Positions 20,589-27,780 of a DNA stretch of 28,518 nt are shown here, piece after piece (positions within the stretch are counted from its first letter, which is position 1; every line of letters begins with the position of its first letter). The stretch comes from a virus: IMG/VR virus record IMGVR_UViG_3300014492_000711, positions 1 to 28,518 of that record; one strand, given 5' to 3'. Both the position numbers and the translations under genes were made by a program. The notes under the pieces were generated by a model that saw only the letters and a program-made list of their open reading frames with translations, had not been told where the DNA came from and made no database searches.

Positions 20589-21612
20589 TCAGTTGCTGGT
20601 CTGGATTTTGACCGCGAGGCGCGGCCGCTTATTGACCGGCAGCGGGGATGCCTCGGTCTTTACATCGATGGCGCTGCCATCCAGACGGGCGAGCTGTCGG
20701 GCATAGATCGGAAGACCCATGGTGTTCACGGTCTCGATCAAGTTCGCCGGCGCGCCGTAGGTCACGAAGGTGTCCATGGTGCCGAGCGGGAAGGCGATGC
20801 CTTCGTTTGCCGGGATCAGCGTCTCAGTCGCGCCGGTCGAGAGCGTGACGGTAGCGTTGTATTCCTCGAAGACGATGCCGGCGAACGGGAAGCGCCGGCG
20901 CGTATCTTCGCGCAACGGCTGCGCGCCGGTCGCCGTGAAATACTTGTACGCTTCCTCGACCTTGGAATGCCCGATCAGCTTGTCGAAGAAGCCGGGGCTC
21001 ACCAGCGCCAGAACCCCGGTCATGGTCTCGCCCTTGAGCTCGACCTCGATGTCGCGCAGGACTTCGCGGCATTTGGCCTGCACGTTGGTACCGGCGGTCC
21101 CCAGCACGAAGTCGACCGATTGCTGGGCAAGCCCGAATTCGTCGAAGTAGTCGTAGAGCGCGACGCCGGCGCCGTCCTTGACGATGCCGCGCAGCGCGTT
21201 GATCTCCATGTATTCCCGCGTCTGCGCGTGCTTGGCGCGCATGCGGGTAAGCTTGCGCTCCATCACGGTTGCGAGCGGGTCGGCGGCATCGGCCACGCCG
21301 AAGCCGCGAACGCCCTGAATATCCTGCGGCGTGATGACGTCGTCGTGGGGAATCCACGGCACCGTGAACGACCGCATCGATCGCGTATCGCGGTTGGCGA
21401 CGGTCGCCGGCCCCCCCAAGCGGCACCGTCGGCAAAAGGTTCAGCACGCCCTCCGCCTGCTCGATGATGACGCTGCGCTGGGTGACGCCCTCGAAGCGGA
21501 ACAGGCCGAGCTCGCCGAGCCGCGTGTAGATGTTCGGCAGGATATTGATGGCGGTGGTCATCTCGGCGAGCGTGTAACCGCCTGCGTCGAAGGGATTGAT
21601 CATCGGGGCCAT
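20589..21612 (-). CDS. major capsid protein (lambda gpE/Phage_cap_E family), reading frame split by one extra G
   Basis: The ATG at 21612 (GAGGAG upstream) starts APMINPFDAGGYTLAEMTTAINILPN and runs to LPTVPLGG. There the frame breaks at seven G (21411-21417). The continuation, PATVANRDTRSMRSFTVPWIPHD to the stop at 20589, is in the +1 frame. Removing one G gives a single 340-residue protein with the complete capsid E architecture. The region is 1024 bases, exactly one more than a multiple of three. Without repair, the first frame runs on through nonsense sequence and the second part has only a TTG at 21419. The cause may be a homopolymer error in the sequence, a real lesion that disables the phage, or less likely a +1 recoding event. 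The protein forms the icosahedral shell. Confidence 0.85.
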
Positions 21613-21633
21613 GGGGTCTCCTCAAAAAAATTT

Positions 21634-21656
21634 GGCCCCGACGAGTTGTCGAGGCC
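21634..21656 (-). terminator. terminator-like hairpin between decoration and capsid genes
   Basis: On the minus strand GGCCTCGAC pairs with GTCGGGGCC (one T-G wobble) around a five-base loop, followed by AAA and seven T. The T-run ends just before the GAGGAG of the capsid gene. Its form is a Rho-independent terminator. Its place inside a head operon suggests partial attenuation or an RNA processing/stability element. Confidence 0.6.
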
Positions 21657-21687
21657 CGGGTGAAGTGGACGGTCAGTCTCGTTGAGA

Positions 21688-22077
21688 TCAGGCGGTATCG
21701 CGCGGGACGAGACCGGCCGCAGCAAGCTGGGCGTGTTTGGCGGCCTTCTTGCCGGCGTCGTTGACCGAGGCGTCGAACGCCAGGATCGCCTTGGAAAGGA
21801 TCACGGGACCGCGTGCAACGGTGAGCCCCTTTTTGTCGACTGACGTGGCATCGACGGCCTCGATCAGGACGGCGACCGCTGACTCCGCGCCCTCATCGCC
21901 GGTGACTGCGGTCGCCGGGGACAAGCGGTATTTTCCAGAGGCGGTGATTCTGCCCAGCACGGACCCGATTGCGTAGTTCGTGCCGGATTTCAGCGTCACC
22001 GTCTCGCGGCAGTAGTCGCCATTGAGCTCATATTTGAGCAGGTCGCCGAGTGTCGGCGCCATCCTGAGTGTCGGCAT
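21688..22077 (-). CDS. head decoration protein, lambda gpD-like
   Basis: The product has 129 residues. It starts TLRMAPTLGDLLKYELNGDYCRETVTL, followed by GTNYAIGSVLGRI and VTGDEGAESAVAVLIEAVDA, and ends GPVILSKAILAF and AGLVPRDTA. This is the layout of HDPD/gpD capsid-stabilising proteins, which add to the expanded capsid as trimers. The ATG at 22077 has AGGAG upstream. It lies between the protease/scaffold gene and the capsid gene, as in lambda (C-Nu3-D-E). Confidence 0.9.
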   Translation of the reverse strand: MPTLRMAPTLGDLLKYELNGDYCRETVTLKSGTNYAIGSVLGRITASGKYRLSPATAVTGDEGAESAVAVLIEAVDATSVDKKGLTVARGPVILSKAILAFDASVNDAGKKAAKHAQLAAAGLVPRDTA

Positions 22078-22098
22078 GTTGGGTGCTCCTTTGAGGGA

Positions 22099-22524
22099 TC
22101 AGGTACGAGCTGAAGCGGCGCGCTCCTTTGCGCGTCGCACGATCGGGCTTTCGCCGGCAGCGGGCGCCGACGGGGCTGCCGCAATGACGCTCGTTGCCTC
22201 GGCGCGCGAGGCAAGCGTATCGAGGACCGAGCGGCGCAAGGCGTTAGCCGAAATCCCCTGGCGCATGGCGTCTGCGGCATCGATGGTGACGCCAAGCCGA
22301 GCGGCTTGTGCCGCGAGCGCAGCGACCTCTGCGAATTCAGCACGCAGCCTGTCTGCCGTATCGGACGCCGAAACCGGACCAGGTTCTCGCACGGGCGTGG
22401 GTTCGGGTGCCGGCGCAGGTTCGGGACTCGGCAGCGGCGTCTCGGCCACGTCAGGCGATGCAAGCGCCAGCTCGGGCTCCGTGCCGGTGGCTTCGGAAAC
22501 AGGTGCGTTTTTGGTCTTTGCCAT
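22099..22524 (-). CDS. nested capsid scaffold protein (Nu3-like) from an internal start
   Basis: The ATG at 22524 is in frame with the S49 protease gene (codon 295) and has a strong Shine-Dalgarno (AGAGGAG at 22538-22532, seven bases before the ATG), unusual inside a coding region. The 141-residue product is acidic and proline/alanine-rich (EPAPAPEPTPVREPG) and then helical (RLRAEFAEVAALAAQAARLG), as phage scaffolds are. Lambda makes Nu3 in the same way from within C. Independent translation is predicted, not proven. Confidence 0.68.
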   Translation of the reverse strand: MAKTKNAPVSEATGTEPELALASPDVAETPLPSPEPAPAPEPTPVREPGPVSASDTADRLRAEFAEVAALAAQAARLGVTIDAADAMRQGISANALRRSVLDTLASRAEATSVIAAAPSAPAAGESPIVRRAKERAASART

Positions 22525-23406
22525 GAATGGACTCCTCTTCGGATCTGTGACCGTGCGTGTTGCCGTGGCCTGCTGGTCGAGTTCGGCCGTCATGTCCGCG
22601 ATCGCGGCATCGAGCGTGCCGACCCGATCGGCAAGACCGGTGCGCACGGCAAGTTCGCCGCGATAAATCGCGGCTTGGGTGCCGCGAACCGCCTCCGGCG
22701 TAAGACTGCGGTTTTCGGAGACGAGGTTCGCGAACTGCTCGTAAAGACGGTCGATGTCGTCTTGAATCGCGCCCCGGGCCTGATCGGAAAGCGCCTGATG
22801 CGCATTGCCGTCGATCTTGTGGTCGCCGGCAAACACGAACGACCAAGCGAGGCCCGCCTTCGCATCGGCACCACTCTCATCGACGTGAGCCGCAACGACG
22901 CCGATCGAGCCGACCTCGCCGGTTTGAGTGACGTAAATCCGGTCCGCGGTGCTCGCGATCGCGTAGGCGGCGGACAGCGCGCTTTCGCTCGCCACCGCCC
23001 AGAGCGGTTTGTCAGTCGCGGCCTTGAGCGCAGCGATACTTTGAACCAAGTCGAACAATCCGCCGACCTCGCCTCCGGGCGAGTCGATTTCGAAAATGAT
23101 CCCGCGGACGCCAAAGTCCTCGAACGCGGACGTGATCGCGTCGCCAATCGCGCTGTAGGACGAAAGACCACTCGCCGCCGATAGGTAGCCGGAACGGCTC
23201 ACTAGCGTGCCGATGATCGGCACCACGGCGATTCCTTCGGCCGTGATCGAGGCTCCCGGCTCAGGAGCGGGATCGAGCTGGATGGCCTGGGCCACAGTGC
23301 CGGCAAGGCGCGGGGCGAGTGCGCCGAGGATCACCTCGAGCTTGGCGCGCGCGATCATGAGCGGCGTCCCGAATACCCGGGTCGCCACGAAGGGAAGATC
23401 GATCAT
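22099..23406 (-). CDS. S49 family head maturation protease with C-terminal scaffold domain (lambda C-like)
   Basis: The product has 435 residues. Residues 60-270 are an SppA/S49 serine peptidase: VVPIIGTLVSRS, FEIDSPGGEVGG (106-116), ESALSAAYAIAS with Ser145 as likely nucleophile, TGEVGSIGVV, and AGDHKIDGN with Lys197 as likely general base. Residues from about 295 on form a proline-rich linker and helical scaffold-like domain. The enzyme should act in prohead maturation and remove scaffold. The ATG at 23406 overlaps the portal stop by four bases. The architecture and position equal lambda C/Nu3. Confidence 0.9.
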   Translation of the reverse strand: MIDLPFVATRVFGTPLMIARAKLEVILGALAPRLAGTVAQAIQLDPAPEPGASITAEGIAVVPIIGTLVSRSGYLSAASGLSSYSAIGDAITSAFEDFGVRGIIFEIDSPGGEVGGLFDLVQSIAALKAATDKPLWAVASESALSAAYAIASTADRIYVTQTGEVGSIGVVAAHVDESGADAKAGLAWSFVFAGDHKIDGNAHQALSDQARGAIQDDIDRLYEQFANLVSENRSLTPEAVRGTQAAIYRGELAVRTGLADRVGTLDAAIADMTAELDQQATATRTVTDPKRSPFMAKTKNAPVSEATGTEPELALASPDVAETPLPSPEPAPAPEPTPVREPGPVSASDTADRLRAEFAEVAALAAQAARLGVTIDAADAMRQGISANALRRSVLDTLASRAEATSVIAAAPSAPAAGESPIVRRAKERAASART

Positions 23407-24884
23407 CTGGAATTGTCCGTAACGATGGCGTCCGACACGGCGCCGGGATCGCCCGAAAACTGCGTCGTATTCGGCGGTACCTCTGTCGCGAAACTCAGCC
23501 CCAGCCGCTTCTCGCGCTCGCGATCGCCCGCGATCTCGGCATCGACTTGTTCGGCATCAAAGCCTCGCTCGGCAAGCGCCTGTGTCCTGCTCTTGAGGCC
23601 CGCGCCGATCTGTTCGATCTCGGCGCGCGCGTCTTTCAGCGGATCGACCCAATCCCACTTCGGCGGCAGCCAATTGCAAGCGAGGTATTCGCGGCGGCGC
23701 TGTTGATAGTCCGGTATCTCGATCGCGCCTGCGAGCACCGCGGTGTCCATCCAGCGCGCCCAGACCTGGCGGCACATCTGCCAGACCATCACCGCGTGTT
23801 GGTAGGCCTCGATGCGTCGGCGAAATTCGAGCAGCGCAAGGCGAGAATTGGAATAGTTCGCCCGCAGCATGTCGTTCGACAGATAAGCGTAAGGCACGCC
23901 GAGAGCGGCCGAGACCTGCAACAGCGTGCGGTACTGGAACGGCTCATAGGTCTGGCCCGAATCGGCCGGGACTGAAGTCTGCACCTCTTCGCCCGGCTCA
24001 AGCATGGTGATCTGGCCAGGTTGCAGATCGATAGTCCGCTCGTCGGTCTCGTCGCGACCCTCGGCTGCATCGAGCGGTTCAGTCGGTGCCGGCGTCGTGA
24101 TGAACAGCGCGTGCATGGCCGCGACCTTCTTCCGATCGAGCTCGGCATCGTCGTACTGATCGAGCAGGAAGAGCTTCACGATGCTCGCGGCGAAGCGCGA
24201 GACGCCACGTAGCTGCCCGGCATCAACAGGATCGATAATGTGTACGATCTCGGACGCGGGAATGCGCACGATCTCACCGGCGAGGCCGGGGTCGGTCACG
24301 TCGCCCGGATGCCGGCGCAGGAAGTGGTAGGCTACGCGGCGGCCGATCGGATCGAATTCGATGCTTTGGCGAATGATGTTGCCGTTCGGCGCCTGCTCAT
24401 TGCGATAGAGCGGCAAAAGCTCCGACGGGATCATTTGCAGCTGCAGCGGTACGGTCAGTCCATCCTGTGGTCGCCGCGGGCGAAACCGAAAGAAAACCTC
24501 GCCGGCAATAAACACTTCCCGCGCTGCGCGCCGCTGCTGGCCATAAAAGTCGGTGAAGCCTTCGGCGTCGGCCTCGTCGGTCCAATCGAGCCACAGCTTC
24601 TGTACCTGCGCCTTCAGGTCGCCATCCGGGATTATAGAGGACGGCTTGATGCCGGCGCCGACCACATTGCCCGCCCAACTCTCAATCGCGTTAGCGGCGT
24701 AACCGTTGTTGCGCACGAGCCAGCGCGCTCGCGCGGTGATGTCGGGGCCGGCAACGGCGATCAGCGTGTTGAGATGCGCGCGGCTCGGTTGGAAGCCTTT
24801 CAGTCTGCGGTTTGAGAGCCCCGCGTCGAAGCCTCCGATGAAGGCGCCGGCACGGCGCCGCAATTGCCGCAGCGATCCGAGCAC
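23403..24884 (-). CDS. phage portal protein, lambda gpB family
   Basis: The product has 493 residues. It contains ITARARWLVRNNGYAANAIESWAGNVVGAGIKP near the start, RRAAREVFIAGEVFFRFRPRR, IGRRVAYHFLRRHPGD, a HIIDPVDAGQLRGVSRFA segment, and VSAALGVPYAYLSNDM with ANYSNSRLALLEFRR, all hallmarks of lambda-type portals. It forms the dodecameric DNA entry ring and binds terminase. The start is GTG at 24884 with AAAGGA about ten bases upstream. It is followed without gap by the protease gene. Confidence 0.93.
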   Translation of the reverse strand: MLGSLRQLRRRAGAFIGGFDAGLSNRRLKGFQPSRAHLNTLIAVAGPDITARARWLVRNNGYAANAIESWAGNVVGAGIKPSSIIPDGDLKAQVQKLWLDWTDEADAEGFTDFYGQQRRAAREVFIAGEVFFRFRPRRPQDGLTVPLQLQMIPSELLPLYRNEQAPNGNIIRQSIEFDPIGRRVAYHFLRRHPGDVTDPGLAGEIVRIPASEIVHIIDPVDAGQLRGVSRFAASIVKLFLLDQYDDAELDRKKVAAMHALFITTPAPTEPLDAAEGRDETDERTIDLQPGQITMLEPGEEVQTSVPADSGQTYEPFQYRTLLQVSAALGVPYAYLSNDMLRANYSNSRLALLEFRRRIEAYQHAVMVWQMCRQVWARWMDTAVLAGAIEIPDYQQRRREYLACNWLPPKWDWVDPLKDARAEIEQIGAGLKSRTQALAERGFDAEQVDAEIAGDREREKRLGLSFATEVPPNTTQFSGDPGAVSDAIVTDNSR

Positions 24885-24934
24885 AGCGTCAGAGTCCTTT
24901 CGAGGCGGATGTCAGGATGCGCCGGCGACGGCCA

Positions 24935-25099
24935 TCACTGCGCGAGCGCAATGCGGCGTTCCAGATCCGTGATTGCCGCCGCCATCTCGGCGTCGGTCGC
25001 ATAGGTGACGCGGCGGCCGTCGATCTCGACTGTGCGCAGGCCGCGATACCGAGCGGCGAGAAGCGCCTCAAGTTGCGCCGTCATCTCTTCGATCGTCAT
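24935..25099 (-). CDS. small head-tail joining protein, lambda gpW-like
   Basis: The product has only 54 residues: ATG at 25099, TGA at 24937-24935. The sequence starts MTIEEMTAQLEALLAARY, passes through a central RTVEIDGRRVTYA and ends in the helix DAEMAAAITDLERRIALAQ. The helix-hairpin-helix layout and the IDGRRVTYA motif match lambda gpW. Its place between terminase and portal is exactly the lambda A-W-B order. It is required for head completion before tail joining. It is short and easily missed. A weak AGG lies upstream of the ATG. Confidence 0.82.
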   Translation of the reverse strand: MTIEEMTAQLEALLAARYRGLRTVEIDGRRVTYATDAEMAAAITDLERRIALAQ

Positions 25100-25114
25100 G
25101 TACGGATTACCTGC

Positions 25115-27124
25115 TCAGCTCAGATAACTTGACCGGAACACCCGCCGGCCGCGGCGTGCAGGCGAGCGGCGCACGATGCCGGCGATACTCTCGGAAGCCA
25201 CGTCCAATTCCGTCGTGACGTCGTGATCCGGGTTTTCGGTCGCCCCGACCTGCTGTTCGAGATCGCGCCACATCGGCTCGGTCCATCGATCAGCGCCAGC
25301 GAGCCAGGCGGCGGCGCGGGCATAGACGCGGCAATCGAGCGCTTCGTTCCTTTCGCGCAGCTTCTGCCATTCGAGCCGGCTGAAGCCGCGCTTGGTTTTG
25401 ATCGTCACCAACTGCTCGGCGACGAGCTGCTTCACCCATTCGGCGTCAATGCCGCGCGGCAGATGGATATAGCCAACCGGAAACTTGCCGCCGGCCGCGA
25501 GTTCTTCGTCGGTCGGCCTTGCGAGACGCAGGAAGCGGTAGGTCTCGTTCTTGAAGGTCGCGACTGCGACCGTCCACAGCCGGGCCCCGCGCCGGAGCCG
25601 TTTTCCGCCTTCGGTGACATCGACGTGCGTCGGACCCGCGACCGGAGCCGGCCGATTGAACCCCTCGATTCCCTTGATGGCAACGACCTGGGCATGGCCG
25701 ACGGCTCGGGACCACGCATAAACCGCCGGCGCCTCGTAGCCGGTGTCGATTGCGAGCTTTGCGATTCCAAGTCGAGCGCCATTGGCGTGCGGCCAGGTAC
25801 GGTCGAGTAGCTCGCTCAGCGCCGACCAACTCTCTGCTTGCTCGGGCCCACCGTCGATCACGATGTGATCGACGAGCCAACTCTCCAAGCCGCGGCCCCA
25901 CGCCCAGACGTCGACCTCGATGCGATCTTTCTGGACATCGGCGCCCGCCGTCAGGAACAGAGCGCCGGATGGCACCGTGCCGAACTGCCGGTCGTCGCGC
26001 CGCTCATAAAGGCGCTGCCAGTCGGGCGCCTCGCCGCGTTCCTGCCAGGTCTCGCCAAGAAGCGTGTTCTTCGCGGCCTTGAGCGCCGCGTCGTTTCCCT
26101 GCGCTTGCTCCCATTCGCGCGCAATCGTCGCCCACGATAGCCAGCCGACCGGCGAATAGAGCCCGGAAATATGAAACCCGACAACGTGCGGATCGGAGCA
26201 TTCGTTCGTCGCGCGCCATTCGCCGTCCGCCAGTATCGCGGTCTTGTGGTGCTCGGCGATGCCGCGGTCACAAGACTCGCAAAGATACTCGGCGGTCTCG
26301 GGCCGCCCCTTCTCCCAGCGCAGTCGCTCGAAGCGAAGCCACTGCATTTGCCCGCAGTACGGGCAGGGCACGAAGTATCGCTGCCGGTCGCTCGCCTCGT
26401 ATTCACGCTCGATGCGCGAGAGGCCATGGATGGTCGGCGTCGACACCAGAAAAATCTTGGTCCGGTGGCCGAACGTTCGCGTCCGCGCCTCGGCAAGTGC
26501 GACAGGATCGCCTTCGCCTTCGACATCGCCGTCGTAGGCATCGACCTCGTCGAGAAACAACCAGCGCGCCGGCATCGAGCGTAAGCCAACTGCGCTGTTG
26601 GCGCCGGTGAGTACGAGCTGTCCGCCGGCGAAGCGCTTGGCGAGCACCGTGTTGCCGGAATCGCGCGAGCGCGCCGGCAAGATCAGCTCACGCAGCTCGG
26701 GACACTCCTCAACGAGTGGCTCGATGCGTTGTTGCGACAGCCGCTTGGCGAGATCAGTGGTCGGCTGCACCGCCAGGAACGGCCCGGGGGCCTGATGAAT
26801 GCAATAGCCAACCCAATTGTTGCCGGCCTCGGTCGCGCCAACCTGCGCGGCTTTCATAAACACGATCCGCCGTGCCGGATGCGACGGCGACAGCGCGTCC
26901 ATGACCGCGCGCAGATAGGGCGTGCGCGCGGTGCGATAACGGCCCGCCTCCGACGCCGCTCGCGACGAAAGAATGCGATAGCGGTCCGACCATTCCGAGA
27001 CGGTCAGCGTCGGATCTGGCGTGAGACCGCGCGACCAGGCGCGGATGAGGTCGGCTGCGCCGTCGTAAGTTTCACCGGAGCTCGACCCGAACGTCCGAGA
27101 GCTCGGCAAGATGCTGTCGGACAT
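25115..27124 (-). CDS. terminase large subunit (GpA family)
   Basis: The product has 669 residues. The ATPase domain has a Walker-A-like KAAQVGATEAG (91-101) and Walker B WLFLDEVD (188-195), with a coupling motif LVSTPT (226-231). A zinc-ribbon-like pair, CPYC (254-257) and CESC (282-285), follows. The nuclease domain begins about 388 with LTAGADVQKDRIEVD (Asp396) and has LAIDTGYEA and ALDCRVYARAAAWLAG as acidic active-site regions. It cuts and packages phage DNA, so packaging should be by the lambda-type (cos) family mechanism. The ATG at 27124 overlaps the small subunit by 53 bases. No better in-frame start was found downstream. Confidence 0.95.
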   Translation of the reverse strand: MSDSILPSSRTFGSSSGETYDGAADLIRAWSRGLTPDPTLTVSEWSDRYRILSSRAASEAGRYRTARTPYLRAVMDALSPSHPARRIVFMKAAQVGATEAGNNWVGYCIHQAPGPFLAVQPTTDLAKRLSQQRIEPLVEECPELRELILPARSRDSGNTVLAKRFAGGQLVLTGANSAVGLRSMPARWLFLDEVDAYDGDVEGEGDPVALAEARTRTFGHRTKIFLVSTPTIHGLSRIEREYEASDRQRYFVPCPYCGQMQWLRFERLRWEKGRPETAEYLCESCDRGIAEHHKTAILADGEWRATNECSDPHVVGFHISGLYSPVGWLSWATIAREWEQAQGNDAALKAAKNTLLGETWQERGEAPDWQRLYERRDDRQFGTVPSGALFLTAGADVQKDRIEVDVWAWGRGLESWLVDHIVIDGGPEQAESWSALSELLDRTWPHANGARLGIAKLAIDTGYEAPAVYAWSRAVGHAQVVAIKGIEGFNRPAPVAGPTHVDVTEGGKRLRRGARLWTVAVATFKNETYRFLRLARPTDEELAAGGKFPVGYIHLPRGIDAEWVKQLVAEQLVTIKTKRGFSRLEWQKLRERNEALDCRVYARAAAWLAGADRWTEPMWRDLEQQVGATENPDHDVTTELDVASESIAGIVRRSPARRGRRVFRSSYLS

Positions 27125-27674
27125 GCTTGTCGAGAACCGTTTCCATCAGGTGGGCGTCGACGCCGAGCTCGGCCGCGATCAATGCGGCGACGCGCGCCGG
27201 CCACTGCACCCATGAATCGCGTTCGCGCCGCGCCAGCGCGAAGACCGTCGCCGTCGCTTTCGCGCGGTCGATCAGTTCGCCCTTGAGCTTGCCGAGCCGC
27301 AACCGGCGCTCCTGCGCCTTGATGACCTCGTTCGCGGTGCGCGCGGTGACGTAATTCATGCCGCCGGCAGTCGGCGACTCGCCGGCTTCACGCAGCGTGT
27401 CGCGAACGGCTTCCACGGCTGCCGCCGGCACCGGCTTGATCGGGTCGAACGGCGATTGCGTCTCAGGAGCGCGGGCGCCTTCTGGCGAAGGCGGTGCGCT
27501 GCGCTGCGGGCGCTGCTGCGCTGGGTCGGTCCGACGCGTCCACGCCTGGTCGGCCTTCACAACGTCAATCGTGCCATCAGGTTCAAGCTCGATGCGGCCG
27601 GAAGCGATTGCCTTGCGGATCGCGTTCTCCGCAACACCGCGATGGCGGGCGTAGGCTCTACGGGAGAGACCCAT
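27072..27674 (-). CDS. terminase small subunit, Nu1-like
   Basis: The product has 200 residues. The N-terminal segment LSRRAYARHRGVAENAIRKAIASGRI with DVVKADQAW (3-45) is a winged-helix DNA-binding motif as in lambda Nu1. A disordered proline-rich linker (52-85) leads to a helical C-terminal part (KAQERRLRLGKLKGELIDRAKA, then LARRERDSWVQWPARVAALIAAEL) that should bind the large subunit. It recognises the packaging site, usually located just upstream of this gene. It is the first gene of the late minus-strand block, and its 3' end overlaps the large-subunit gene. Confidence 0.87.
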   Translation of the reverse strand: MGLSRRAYARHRGVAENAIRKAIASGRIELEPDGTIDVVKADQAWTRRTDPAQQRPQRSAPPSPEGARAPETQSPFDPIKPVPAAAVEAVRDTLREAGESPTAGGMNYVTARTANEVIKAQERRLRLGKLKGELIDRAKATATVFALARRERDSWVQWPARVAALIAAELGVDAHLMETVLDKHVRQHLAELSDVRVELR

Positions 27675-27730
27675 GCTGCTCTCGTTCTCCCGGCATGCTG
27701 ACAGAGCAGCGCACCTCCAGTTGCTCGCAC

Positions 27731-27760
27731 CGGGCGGTCGAGCCTGACTGCGCTCGCCCG
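27731..27760. other. hairpin in the divergent spacer upstream of terminase, possible control or packaging site
   Basis: CGGGCG (27731-27736) and CGCCCG (27755-27760) are inverted repeats, with an inner GAGC/GCTC pairing. The 106-base spacer between the small terminase gene and the divergent plus-strand gene must hold the start signals of both, and lambda-like phages keep cos near this place. I could not identify a defined cos or promoter here. Confidence 0.3.
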
Positions 27761-27780
27761 ATCAACCGGAGGAGCCGCCA

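Noticed and set aside
20346-21467. 373-codon plus-strand open frame
   Set aside because: It is a shadow of the capsid and connector genes on the minus strand; its translation is Arg/Asp-rich without domain character, as expected for antisense of GC-rich coding sequence.
21263-21625. A separate short gene overlapping the 5' part of the capsid gene
   Set aside because: The frame is rich in Arg/His and is a shadow. The conserved capsid sequence lies in the frame starting at ATG 21612 and its +1 continuation.
22306-23184. 292-codon plus-strand open frame over the S49 protease
   Set aside because: The minus strand encodes a clear S49 peptidase; the plus-strand translation shows only compositional bias.
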